Assembly: GCA_025980665.1 (NCBI GenBank)
Contig: JAICXC010000045.1
Span: 1 to 37,024, forward strand
DNA from: Bryobacteraceae bacterium
Lineage (GTDB): Bacteria > Acidobacteriota > Terriglobia > Bryobacterales > Bryobacteraceae
Direction: 5' to 3'
Length of the DNA stretch: 37,024 bases
The notes under the pieces are model-generated. The model searched no databases. It was not told the DNA's origin and worked only from the letters and a program-made list of their open reading frames with translations. Shown here piece by piece: positions 8,112 through 15,885 of this stretch. The stretch's first letter is position 1, and each line of letters begins with the position of its first letter. The translations under genes were made by a program, and so were the position numbers.

Positions 8112-8738
8112 ATGCTGCGGCTGCTGCTCGCCACCTTGGCGGGAGGCGGGTTGACCTTCGCTGCCACAATTCCGGAAATCCATCATTTACCAAGCCGGGT
8201 GGATGCCCCCGCAGTGTCAGGCTGGGTACTCGCGGATCTCAACGGCGACGAGAATGCCGACTTGGCGACGGCCCGGTCTGCCGGCCACGACGCCAACGGG
8301 TACGCCCAGGAGGTCCGCATCTCATTAGGGGCCTTCGAGCAGACCACCTTCCGTTTCCTGAGCCCCGGCGCGACTGTCGAACTAAGCAGCCGCGACCTGG
8401 ATGGGGACCACGATCGCGATCTAGTCATCTTGGAACCTGTGTCCAGAGAGCCGATCGGAGTCTGGATTAATGATGGTGCGGGCCTCTTTCATGAAGGAAA
8501 TCTGGCAGACTTTAAGGCTCTGTTGGGCCACGGAAGATCGTCCAACGGCCTTCTGCCGCCGCATTCGCATCTATCCCTGCTGGCAATCTCGGACGAACGC
8601 ACGCAGCTGGTTGCGCCAGCAGATTCCACTCGTGGAGAGGATCGTTTCTTAGAATTACTGGCGCCTCGAAGCCAACTCCCGCGCGAGGAGCTGTCCCAGT
8701 CCAATTTCCGTCCTCGCGCCCCGCCCTCCCAGTTCTAA
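8112..8738 (+). CDS. Small secreted FG-GAP/VCBS-like calcium-motif protein
   Basis: 208 aa from the ATG at 8112. The start is chosen because MLRLLLATLAGGGLTFAA forms a signal peptide; the in-frame sequence upstream does not look like protein. Two repeats carry acidic loops, VLADLNGDENADLAT and SSRDLDGDHDRDLVIL, matching the DxDGDxxxDL calcium loops of FG-GAP/VCBS beta-propeller repeats. Two repeats are too few for a full propeller, so it may be a truncated member or may assemble with a partner. The C-terminal 60 residues are Pro/Arg/Ser-rich and unassigned. A perfect 5-bp hairpin (GTGGC-GTGTT-GCCAC, 8083-8097) lies just before the start. It precedes the RND efflux operon by 154 bases and could be its first gene, but this is not proven. 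Confidence 0.65.
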   Translation: MLRLLLATLAGGGLTFAATIPEIHHLPSRVDAPAVSGWVLADLNGDENADLATARSAGHDANGYAQEVRISLGAFEQTTFRFLSPGATVELSSRDLDGDHDRDLVILEPVSREPIGVWINDGAGLFHEGNLADFKALLGHGRSSNGLLPPHSHLSLLAISDERTQLVAPADSTRGEDRFLELLAPRSQLPREELSQSNFRPRAPPSQF

Positions 8739-8892
8739 TCCAGGCAGATACATCATCGAGTTCTCTTTATTAGGTTTCGCATTTGCGTGACCCAAAAGAG
8801 CTCGCTGTAGGCTGCTCTGGTACTCATTCCCCCCTATAGCAACAGGATGTTAGAGATTTTTCGCAGCGCGCGAGCGCCGCGACAGGAGGATC

Positions 8893-10149
8893 ATGAAGCG
8901 CAGTCTGCTGATAGTGGCGGCCCTGGCGCACGGCCTGTATGGCCAGAGTAGTGTCTTGAGCTGGGAGCAGATCAAGTCGCGCTTCCTCGCGCAGAACCCG
9001 AGTGTGCTGGCTGGCCAGATCAATGTCGAAGAATCCAAGGCCAACGAAATCACGGCGGCATTGCGGCCCAATCCGCAGTTCAACCTCAGTCAAGATGGGT
9101 TTCAACTGACTCCCTCCATGGGCGTCTGGCGCCCACTGACCGGCATTGTCTTAACCCCTGGCGTCAGCCAGCTGATTGAGCGCCAGAACAAGCGCGAGCG
9201 GCGCACCGATAGTGCCCGGCTGGCCACCGCCGGCGCCGCCAGCGATCAGGAAGATCTCCAGCGCACCCTCCTATTCTCTGTGCGTACCGCGTTCCTGAAT
9301 ACTTTGCAGGCGAAAGCGCTGGTCGACCTGACGCAAGCCAGTCTTCAATCCTACGACCAGGCGATTGAGGCAAATCGCACCCGCTTTCAGGCCGGCGACA
9401 TCTCCGAGTTGGACTTCCAGCGCGTCGAAATCCAGCGCATCCAATTTGAGAGCGATCTGGCAACCGCGCGCGTCAACCTCCGCACGGCGAAGATTCAGCT
9501 TCTAGCGCTTCTCAACGACCGGACCCCGGTCGACGGTTTCGATGTCGAAGGAGACTTCGCGTATAGAGAGTCAATCATGCAGCTACCCGAGCTGCGCCAA
9601 GCGGCCGCCGCAAATCGTCCCGATCTGCGGTCCGCCGAAACGGCGATCGAAAAAGCCCAAGCCGATAACCGCCTGGCAATCGCCAATGGCACTGCCGATC
9701 CGGTTGTCGCCGGCTGGTACTCGCGCAATCCCTCATTCAATAACCCGTTCGACAGTAATACGCTGGGCGCGAGCATCTCGATTCCCATTCGCATTTTCGA
9801 CAAAAACCAGGGAGAGAAAGCCCGGACCGCTCTGGAAGTCACTCGCACGGGACACCTGCGGGATGCGCTGTTAGCGGGAATCTATCGTGACGTCGACTCT
9901 GCTTACGCCACCGTGGAAAGCGTGCGCACACTGGTGCGGCCCTATCGGGACAAGTACCTGCAGGAGTCAGCCGACATCCGCGATAAAGTTTCGTTTTCTT
10001 ACAGTCAAGGCAACGCCACTGTGCTTGAATTTCTGGACGCGCAAAAGTCCTATCGGGACACGCAGGTGACTTACGTCGGCCTGGTAGGCAGTTATTGGTC
10101 TGCGTTGGCCCAGCTTAGTTTAGCGGTGGGCCAGGAGGTGAATCCATGA
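8893..10149 (+). CDS. TolC-family outer-membrane efflux protein
   Basis: 418 aa. Signal peptide MKRSLLIVAALAHGLYGQ. It has the two-fold long-helix pattern of outer-membrane factors: LSWEQIKSRFLAQNPSVLAG with the first repeat, TRFQAGDISELDFQRVEIQR in the middle, and SYSQGNATVLEFLDAQKSYRDTQ near the end (the classic TolC equatorial segment), finishing YWSALAQLSLAVG. It is the outer-membrane duct for the adaptor and RND pump that follow, so a CzcC/CusC-type role is inferred. An excellent Shine-Dalgarno (CAGGAGG) lies four bases before the ATG. Its stop overlaps the next start by four bases (ATGA), showing translational coupling. A tract GCCCCCC-like pyrimidine run and no obvious sigma-70 box occur in the 154 bases upstream. 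Confidence 0.93.
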   Translation: MKRSLLIVAALAHGLYGQSSVLSWEQIKSRFLAQNPSVLAGQINVEESKANEITAALRPNPQFNLSQDGFQLTPSMGVWRPLTGIVLTPGVSQLIERQNKRERRTDSARLATAGAASDQEDLQRTLLFSVRTAFLNTLQAKALVDLTQASLQSYDQAIEANRTRFQAGDISELDFQRVEIQRIQFESDLATARVNLRTAKIQLLALLNDRTPVDGFDVEGDFAYRESIMQLPELRQAAAANRPDLRSAETAIEKAQADNRLAIANGTADPVVAGWYSRNPSFNNPFDSNTLGASISIPIRIFDKNQGEKARTALEVTRTGHLRDALLAGIYRDVDSAYATVESVRTLVRPYRDKYLQESADIRDKVSFSYSQGNATVLEFLDAQKSYRDTQVTYVGLVGSYWSALAQLSLAVGQEVNP

Positions 10150-11300
10150 AGGCTAACTTGATACTTGCAGGCTCCCTGTTTACAGGAGCCGCATTTCTGA
10201 TGATGACGACCGGGTGCTCGCGTGAGGCCGTAAAGGCCTCGAATATAGAGCCTGCGACGACTGTGGAGTCCGTGGCAGACCGTAATGTAGTCACGGTCAC
10301 GAATCCGGAGCGGTTCTCTTTAGCGCCAGCCACTGCGCGGCGCGAATCCGACCAGATTTTGGCTAACGGTGTGGTGGCCGCCGACGTGAGCCGGACCTAC
10401 CCAGTCAATTCCCTTTCTTCGGGCCGCGTGGTCGACATCCGAGCCCGCCTGGGAGACGACGTGCAGAAAGGGCAGCTCCTGCTGACTATGACCAGCCCCG
10501 ACATGGCGCAGGCGATCTCTGACCTGGAGAAGTTCAGAGCGAATGAAACCTTGACCAAGACCCAACTGGATCGCGCTCAGGTTCTCAATTCTCATGGCGT
10601 GCTGGCCCAAAAGGATCTCGAGGTCGCCCAGGATGCCTATAACAGAGCCAAGATCGACACACGGACCGCTGAGGAACACATCCGTATCCTCGGAGGAGAT
10701 CCGCAACAGCCGTCCTCGCAAATCGAAATCCATGCGCCCATGGCGGGAACGATCATCGAGCAGAACGTGACTTCCGCGGCGGGTATAAAATCGCTGGACA
10801 ATTCGCCCAGCTTGTTCACGATTGCGGATCTATCCAATGTCTGGGTGCTGTGTGACGTATTCGAGAACGACCTGGCGCGCGTTCGGGTGGGCGACCGCGC
10901 GGAAATCGAGCTGAACGCTTATCCCGATCGCCGGCTCACCGGCCGTGTTGCCAACATCTCCAAACTGCTCGATCCGAACACGCGCGCGGCGAAAGTGCGC
11001 ATCGAACTGGCCAACGAGGCCGGAATCCTGCGGCCGAACATGTTCGCCATGGTGCATTTCGTCTCGCAGGGGACTCAAACCCGCACTGTTGTTCCGTCCA
11101 CCGCCGTGTTGCGCCTCCAGGATCGGGACTGGGTCTACGTCAAGCTGAACGATAAACAGTTCCGGAAAACCGAGGTGCAAGCCGGCGCGGTGAATGCGGA
11201 TAAAACCGAGCAAGTTATGAGCGGTCTGCGGACCGGGGACCAGGTGGTGTCCGATGCGCTTATGTTCGACCGGGAAGTGCAAAAGAGTACCGAACAGTGA
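10146..11300 (+). CDS. RND efflux periplasmic adaptor lipoprotein (CzcB/CusB-like)
   Basis: 384 aa membrane-fusion protein. The leader ends MMTTGC with the lipobox cysteine at C24, predicting a lipid-anchored periplasmic adaptor. Domains in order: barrel-sandwich first half (SGRVVDIRARLGDDVQKGQLLLTM), a short alpha-hairpin (about residues 118-175), second half (IEIHAPMAGTIIEQNVTSAAG), then a beta-barrel domain (DLSNVWVLCDVFENDLARVRVGD) and a membrane-proximal domain (VVPSTAVLRLQDRDWVYV). It joins the RND pump to the TolC-like duct. It overlaps both neighbours by four bases (ATGA upstream, GTGA downstream). No His- or Met-rich metal-binding N-terminal domain is visible, unlike CusB or some CzcB proteins, so the metal is not indicated by this subunit. 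Confidence 0.93.
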   Translation: MKANLILAGSLFTGAAFLMMTTGCSREAVKASNIEPATTVESVADRNVVTVTNPERFSLAPATARRESDQILANGVVAADVSRTYPVNSLSSGRVVDIRARLGDDVQKGQLLLTMTSPDMAQAISDLEKFRANETLTKTQLDRAQVLNSHGVLAQKDLEVAQDAYNRAKIDTRTAEEHIRILGGDPQQPSSQIEIHAPMAGTIIEQNVTSAAGIKSLDNSPSLFTIADLSNVWVLCDVFENDLARVRVGDRAEIELNAYPDRRLTGRVANISKLLDPNTRAAKVRIELANEAGILRPNMFAMVHFVSQGTQTRTVVPSTAVLRLQDRDWVYVKLNDKQFRKTEVQAGAVNADKTEQVMSGLRTGDQVVSDALMFDREVQKSTEQ

Positions 11301-14300
11301 TCCAAAAGTCCGTCGAATTCGCGCTTCGCAATCGATTCCTGGTGCTGTGCGCCGGAATTCTGTTGCTTATCTGGGGATCAATGTCCTTCAAGAATCTGCC
11401 GGTAGAAGCATATCCCGACGTGGCTAACAACTACGTCCAGGTGATCACGCAATGGCCCGGGCGCGCGGCCGAGGAGGTGGAACAGCAGGTTACGATCCCC
11501 ATCGAAGTACAGATGAACGGACTGCCTCAATTGGTGTCGCTCCGCTCCTGGTCGCTGGCGGGGCTTTCCAGCATCAACCTCACGTTCGACGATGGGTCGA
11601 ATAACGATCTGAACCGCCAAAAAGTTCTCGAAAAACTTTCGCAAGTCAATCTGCCCAATGGGCTCCAGCCCACGCTGGGCGCCGACTTTAGTCCGGTTGG
11701 CCAGATCTATTTCTTCACCCTCGCGAGCACCAACCCGAACTACGACGTGATAGAGCTGAAGACGCTCCAGGACTGGGTGATCGTCAAGCAATTGAAGTCC
11801 GTCCCCGACGTGGTTGACGTTTCGGTTTTCGGCGGGGCTACACGCGAGTACCAGGTGCAGGTGGACCCCAATAAGCTGATTTCCTATGGGCTCAACATTG
11901 CGCAGGTAGAGCAGGCGCTGTCGAACAACAACGTCAACGCGGGCGGCAGCTTTATTGAGCGCGGAGAACAGGCGATTAACGTCCGGGCTGTAGGCCTGGT
12001 GGAATCTACCGAAGATATCGGAGCCATCGTACTTAAAACGCAGAATGGCAGTCCGGTACGTGTGCGCGATATCGCGATCGTCCAGCAGGGGCCAAAAATC
12101 CGGCTGGGGCAGATGGGTAAATCGATTCACAACGAACCTGGAAAGGTAGTGGACGATCCCGATGTCGTGTCCGGGATCGTGTTGCTGCGCAAAGGCGCCG
12201 ATGCCGACAATGTTCTCACCGCGCTGCATGAGAAGATCGATTTCCTCAACGCGCATTTCCTGCCGCCGGGCGTAAAGATCGTTCCGCACCTGGATCGCAG
12301 CGACCTGGTACACCTGACCACGCATACCGTGCTCCGCAACCTGACGGAAGGAATCATTCTGGTTTCCGTCATTCTGTTTATCTTCCTAGGCAACATTCGC
12401 GGCGCTTTGATCGTGACTCTCACCATTCCGTTCTCGCTTCTGTTTGCTTGCCTGTGCCTGGATTTGCGGCATATCCCGGCCAACCTGCTTTCGCTCGGCG
12501 CACTGGATTTCGGAATGATCGTCGAAGGCGCGATCGTCATGGTCGAGAATATCGTCCGCTTGCTGTCACACCCGGGCGTCCATCCGGAAGAGACCGTGGC
12601 GCAGAAGATCAAGAGGGCCGCGCACGAGGTGCAACGTCCGGTTTTTTACTCGATCACGATTATCATCACCGCCTACCTGCCGATCTTTACGCTCCAGCGG
12701 GTAGAAGGCCGCTTGTTCCGTCCCATGGCATGGACGGTCGCCTTCGCCCTGGCGGGTGCGCTTCTTTTCTCGATGTTTCTTGTTCCGGTTCTGGCGAGCT
12801 TCGTGTTTCCCAAAGGCACGCGGGAGTGGCACAACCCGCTCATGTCGTTCCTCACGCGGGTTTACGGCGCCGCTCTGCGATTGGCGATCCGATGGCGCTG
12901 GGCTACAGCGGGCGCAGCCCTCGTGACTCTGGCTGGCACCATACTTCTGGCGCGAACCATCGGCTCCGAATTTCTGCCGCACCTGGATGAAGGCGCGATT
13001 TGGGCGCGCGGCACGCTCGCGACGAGTATGGGGCCGAGCGAAGGCATTCGCGTCATGAATGAGGCCCGGGTCATGTTCGCGAAGTTCCCCGAGGTAACCG
13101 AAGTCGTGAGCCAGATCGGGCGGCCAGACGATGGCACGGACTATACCGGGTTCTTCAACACCGAGTATTTCATCGACTTGCGGCCGAAAGAGCAATGGCG
13201 GCCAATGTTTCACCAGGATAAGGAACAACTGATCGCAGCCCTGGGTCAGGAGGCCGAAAAGATCCCGGGAGCCGTTTGGAATTTTTCACAACCGATCGCC
13301 GACAACATGGAAGAGGCCGTCAGCGGCGTTAAAGGCGAACTCGCGGTGAAGATCTATGGAACCGACCTGAAGTTGCTCGAGGACAAGGCCGACGAAATCA
13401 TGGGCGTCATGAGTAAGATCCGCGGCGTGCAAGATCTCGGCATTTTCAGGGTCATCGGGCAGCCCAACCTAAACCTTACTGTGAATCGGGACAAGGCGGC
13501 CAGATTCGGAATCAACGTCTCCGATGTTCAGGACGCCATCGAAACCGCCACCGGCGGCAAGGCCGTTTCCGAAGTGCTGCGAGGCGAGGAGCGCTACGAC
13601 TTGGTTGCGCGCTACCAGCCGCAATTTCGCAGCACCATCGAGCAGATCGAGGACATCCGCATTCTGGCCCCTTCGGGCGAGCGCGTTTCTCTAGGCCAAC
13701 TCTGCGACGTCACCATCAAGGATGGTGCATCCGAGATCTATCGCGAAGGCAACTCGCGCTATGTCGCCATCAAATACAGTGTTCGAGGCCGCGACTTGGG
13801 CAGCGCGGTGGAAGAAGCCATGAGCTCCGTAACCAAGACCGTGAAGCTGCCGCCAGGTTATCGCCTGGAGTGGGCCGGCGAATACGAATCGCAAAAGCGG
13901 TCGCAGAAGCGGCTGCAGATCATCATCCCGCTTACCCTGCTGGTGATCTTCGTGATCTTGTACACCATGTTTTCTTCTATGAAGTGGGCCGGGCTCATCC
14001 TGGTCACGGTCGCCACCGCCCCGATTGGCGGAATCCTGGCACTCTACCTGACCGGCACGAATTTCAGCGTCTCTTCAGGCGTCGGCTTCCTGGCGCTGTT
14101 TGGAGTTTCCGTACAGACAGGCGTGATCATGCTGGAGTACATCAATCAATTGCGCTCACGTGGCCACTCGATTATGGACGCCGTTCAGGAAGGGGCTGTC
14201 CTGCGATTCCGCCCGATTCTGATGACCATGCTGGTGGCGTCTCTCGGCTTGGTTCCCGCAGCGACATCCCATGGCATTGGCTCGGATTCGCAACGTCCCT

Positions 14301-14428
14301 TCGCGATCGTAATCGTGGGCGGGCTGATGGCCGTCCTGCTAATGAGTATCTTTCTGCTACCCGCGCTATACATCTGGATCGCGGGACCAAATGACAAGCT
14401 GCCGGACCCGGATACGCACGAGCCATAG
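11297..14428 (+). CDS. RND efflux permease, heavy-metal (HME/CzcA) type
   Basis: 1043 aa inner-membrane proton/metal antiporter of the HME-RND family. It has 12 predicted helices with two large periplasmic loops, beginning IQKSVEFALRNRFLVLCAGI and ending with LLPALYIWIAG. The helix-4 motif reads DFGMIVEGAIVMVEN: D404, E410 and E417 align with CzcA D402, D408 and E415, the proton-relay acids. The middle acid is Glu rather than Asp. The motif resembles the divalent-cation (Zn/Co/Cd/Ni) branch more than CusA Cu/Ag pumps, which lack DFG-x-x-VDG. Specificity remains inference. The start is GTG, overlapping the adaptor stop (GTGA). Large antisense frames inside it are shadows. The universal stress gene follows after 12 bases, so the operon continues. 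Confidence 0.95.
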   Translation: MIQKSVEFALRNRFLVLCAGILLLIWGSMSFKNLPVEAYPDVANNYVQVITQWPGRAAEEVEQQVTIPIEVQMNGLPQLVSLRSWSLAGLSSINLTFDDGSNNDLNRQKVLEKLSQVNLPNGLQPTLGADFSPVGQIYFFTLASTNPNYDVIELKTLQDWVIVKQLKSVPDVVDVSVFGGATREYQVQVDPNKLISYGLNIAQVEQALSNNNVNAGGSFIERGEQAINVRAVGLVESTEDIGAIVLKTQNGSPVRVRDIAIVQQGPKIRLGQMGKSIHNEPGKVVDDPDVVSGIVLLRKGADADNVLTALHEKIDFLNAHFLPPGVKIVPHLDRSDLVHLTTHTVLRNLTEGIILVSVILFIFLGNIRGALIVTLTIPFSLLFACLCLDLRHIPANLLSLGALDFGMIVEGAIVMVENIVRLLSHPGVHPEETVAQKIKRAAHEVQRPVFYSITIIITAYLPIFTLQRVEGRLFRPMAWTVAFALAGALLFSMFLVPVLASFVFPKGTREWHNPLMSFLTRVYGAALRLAIRWRWATAGAALVTLAGTILLARTIGSEFLPHLDEGAIWARGTLATSMGPSEGIRVMNEARVMFAKFPEVTEVVSQIGRPDDGTDYTGFFNTEYFIDLRPKEQWRPMFHQDKEQLIAALGQEAEKIPGAVWNFSQPIADNMEEAVSGVKGELAVKIYGTDLKLLEDKADEIMGVMSKIRGVQDLGIFRVIGQPNLNLTVNRDKAARFGINVSDVQDAIETATGGKAVSEVLRGEERYDLVARYQPQFRSTIEQIEDIRILAPSGERVSLGQLCDVTIKDGASEIYREGNSRYVAIKYSVRGRDLGSAVEEAMSSVTKTVKLPPGYRLEWAGEYESQKRSQKRLQIIIPLTLLVIFVILYTMFSSMKWAGLILVTVATAPIGGILALYLTGTNFSVSSGVGFLALFGVSVQTGVIMLEYINQLRSRGHSIMDAVQEGAVLRFRPILMTMLVASLGLVPAATSHGIGSDSQRPFAIVIVGGLMAVLLMSIFLLPALYIWIAGPNDKLPDPDTHEP

Positions 14429-14440
14429 AGAACCAGGATC

Positions 14441-15241
14441 ATGTTTCAACTCAAACACGTTCTTTTCCCTGTGGATTTTTCCGACCGTTGCCGTGGCGCC
14501 GCCGCCTTTGCTGAGGCGCTGGTGGGCCGGTTCGATGCAGAGCTGATCCTGTTACACGTAATCGAGGCCACCTACAACAGCTCGCTCGAAGATTTACATG
14601 CGTCGCAGTTGACGCACTTGGACACCTTCTTTGGCCAGGACTTGAAGCATCTTCGCGTGAAAAGGTTGGTTGATCATGGCGAAGCGGCACGAAAGATCAT
14701 TGAATGTGCGGCGGCGAATCACGCGGATCTCATCATGATCCCGACGCAGGGTATGGGAATTTACCGGCGCTTGATTTTAGGCTCCACCAGCGCCAAGGTA
14801 CTGCACGACGCGGATTGCCCTGTCTGGACCGGGGTCCATCTGGAAAACGCGCCTCCCCTGGACGCTGTTACCTGCGATCGGATTCTCTGTGCCGTGGATT
14901 TGAAGCGATCCAGCGCCCGGGTGCTCGACTGGGCGGCTCGCTTGGCAGAGGAGTATCAGGCTGAACTTACCGTGGTCCATGTTCTTCCCGCGAGTGCGAC
15001 GGAATATGCGCACAGCAAGGCCCGCGGAACACTTCACCGGCTCCAGGAGGCGGTCCGGGCGCGAGCGCGTGTGCGTGTGGAGACGGGCGAGGTTTCGAGA
15101 GTTGTGGCCGAGATGGGCGGAGAACTGAAGGCGGATCTGCTAGTGATCGGGCGCAAGGCCGAGGCCGGGGTTCTGGGACGGTTGGAGATGACGGCGTACT
15201 CCATCATCCGGCAGTCTCCATGCCCGGTCGTCAGTGTTTGA
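14441..15241 (+). CDS. Tandem universal stress protein (UspA family)
   Basis: 266 aa with two Usp domains. Domain 1 (1-135) starts KHVLFPVDFSDRC and ends with the ATP-binding loop TQGMGIYRRLILGSTSAKV...DCPV, a good match to G-x2-G-x9-G-S. Domain 2 (140-266) starts DRILCAVDLKRSSARVLDW and ends GRKAEAGVLGRLEMTAYSIIRQSPCPVVSV, where the nucleotide loop is degenerate. One domain probably binds ATP and the other is structural. Usp proteins are cytoplasmic stress-response factors, and here the position 12 bases behind a metal pump suggests induction with efflux. The ATG is preceded by a weak AACCAGGA. The next gene starts 12 bases after its stop. Confidence 0.92.
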   Translation: MFQLKHVLFPVDFSDRCRGAAAFAEALVGRFDAELILLHVIEATYNSSLEDLHASQLTHLDTFFGQDLKHLRVKRLVDHGEAARKIIECAAANHADLIMIPTQGMGIYRRLILGSTSAKVLHDADCPVWTGVHLENAPPLDAVTCDRILCAVDLKRSSARVLDWAARLAEEYQAELTVVHVLPASATEYAHSKARGTLHRLQEAVRARARVRVETGEVSRVVAEMGGELKADLLVIGRKAEAGVLGRLEMTAYSIIRQSPCPVVSV

Positions 15242-15253
15242 GAGGACCGAATC

Positions 15254-15826
15254 GTGAGCCAGATATCTTCAGCCCAGGGCGTGAAACGTAGCGCGCAGCG
15301 GCCTTGGCTGGCTCTTGCTCTCGGACTTAGCCTGCTCCTTCCCGTTGTCCACGGCCAGAATCCGTCGACCTTCGGAACGATGGTCGAAGGGAAGCTTACG
15401 GTTAGTCTTTTGGATGGGTCGCCGCAAGTTATGGATCGTTCCGATATTTCCAAGCTCCCACACATGACGGTAAAAGTAAGGGCATCAGGCGGCAAAATCT
15501 CAATCTATTCCGGCGTGCCCCTGGAAGAGCTGCTGAAACACGTGGGTGCGGTTTTCGGCAAAGAGCGGCGGCAAATGAACCTGGGCAGCATCGTCCTGGT
15601 AGAGTCGGTAGACCAACCCTCGATCCTTTTTGCGATGGCGGAATTCGATATCGCTTTGACCGACAAACGGATCTTGCTCGCGGACACGAAAAACGGCAGG
15701 CCGCTGACCGCACCAGAAGGCCCTTTTCGCATCATCGTCCCGGACGAGAAGCAGCCCACTCGTTGGGCGAAGCAGGTCTGGGCGATCTATGTGGTGCAGA
15801 TTTCAGAGCCATCCAAACGTCCGTAA
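15254..15826 (+). CDS. Small exported molybdopterin-oxidoreductase-fold protein
   Basis: 190 aa. The signal region PWLALALGLSLLLPVVHGQ predicts export. The mature part follows the sulfite-oxidase/YedY-type Mo-pterin fold in short form: LLDGSPQVMDRSDISKLPHMTV, YSGVPLEELLKHVGAVFG, AMAEFDIALTDKRILLAD, and GPFRIIVPDEKQPTRWAKQVWAIYVVQI. Catalytic members ligate Mo with a cysteine, but this protein has no cysteine at all. It may therefore be a fold relative without Mo catalysis or may bind another ligand. The start is GTG with AGAGGA eight bases upstream. It lies 12 bases behind the universal stress gene, and so is the last gene of the efflux operon. A 59-base gap separates it from the quinohemoprotein gene. 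Confidence 0.75.
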   Translation: MSQISSAQGVKRSAQRPWLALALGLSLLLPVVHGQNPSTFGTMVEGKLTVSLLDGSPQVMDRSDISKLPHMTVKVRASGGKISIYSGVPLEELLKHVGAVFGKERRQMNLGSIVLVESVDQPSILFAMAEFDIALTDKRILLADTKNGRPLTAPEGPFRIIVPDEKQPTRWAKQVWAIYVVQISEPSKRP

Positions 15827-15885
15827 CGCTCCCAAGCACGTGGTGTTATAGTTGACCTTAAAATTCTTGCCGGGAGATTCGTGTC

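Noticed and set aside
11378-12325. Long minus-strand frame opposite the RND pump (and others at 12566-13228, 541-1440, 16093-16809).
   Set aside because: They lie fully inside well-recognised genes, have Arg/His-rich composition typical of the reverse of GC-rich coding, and match no family.
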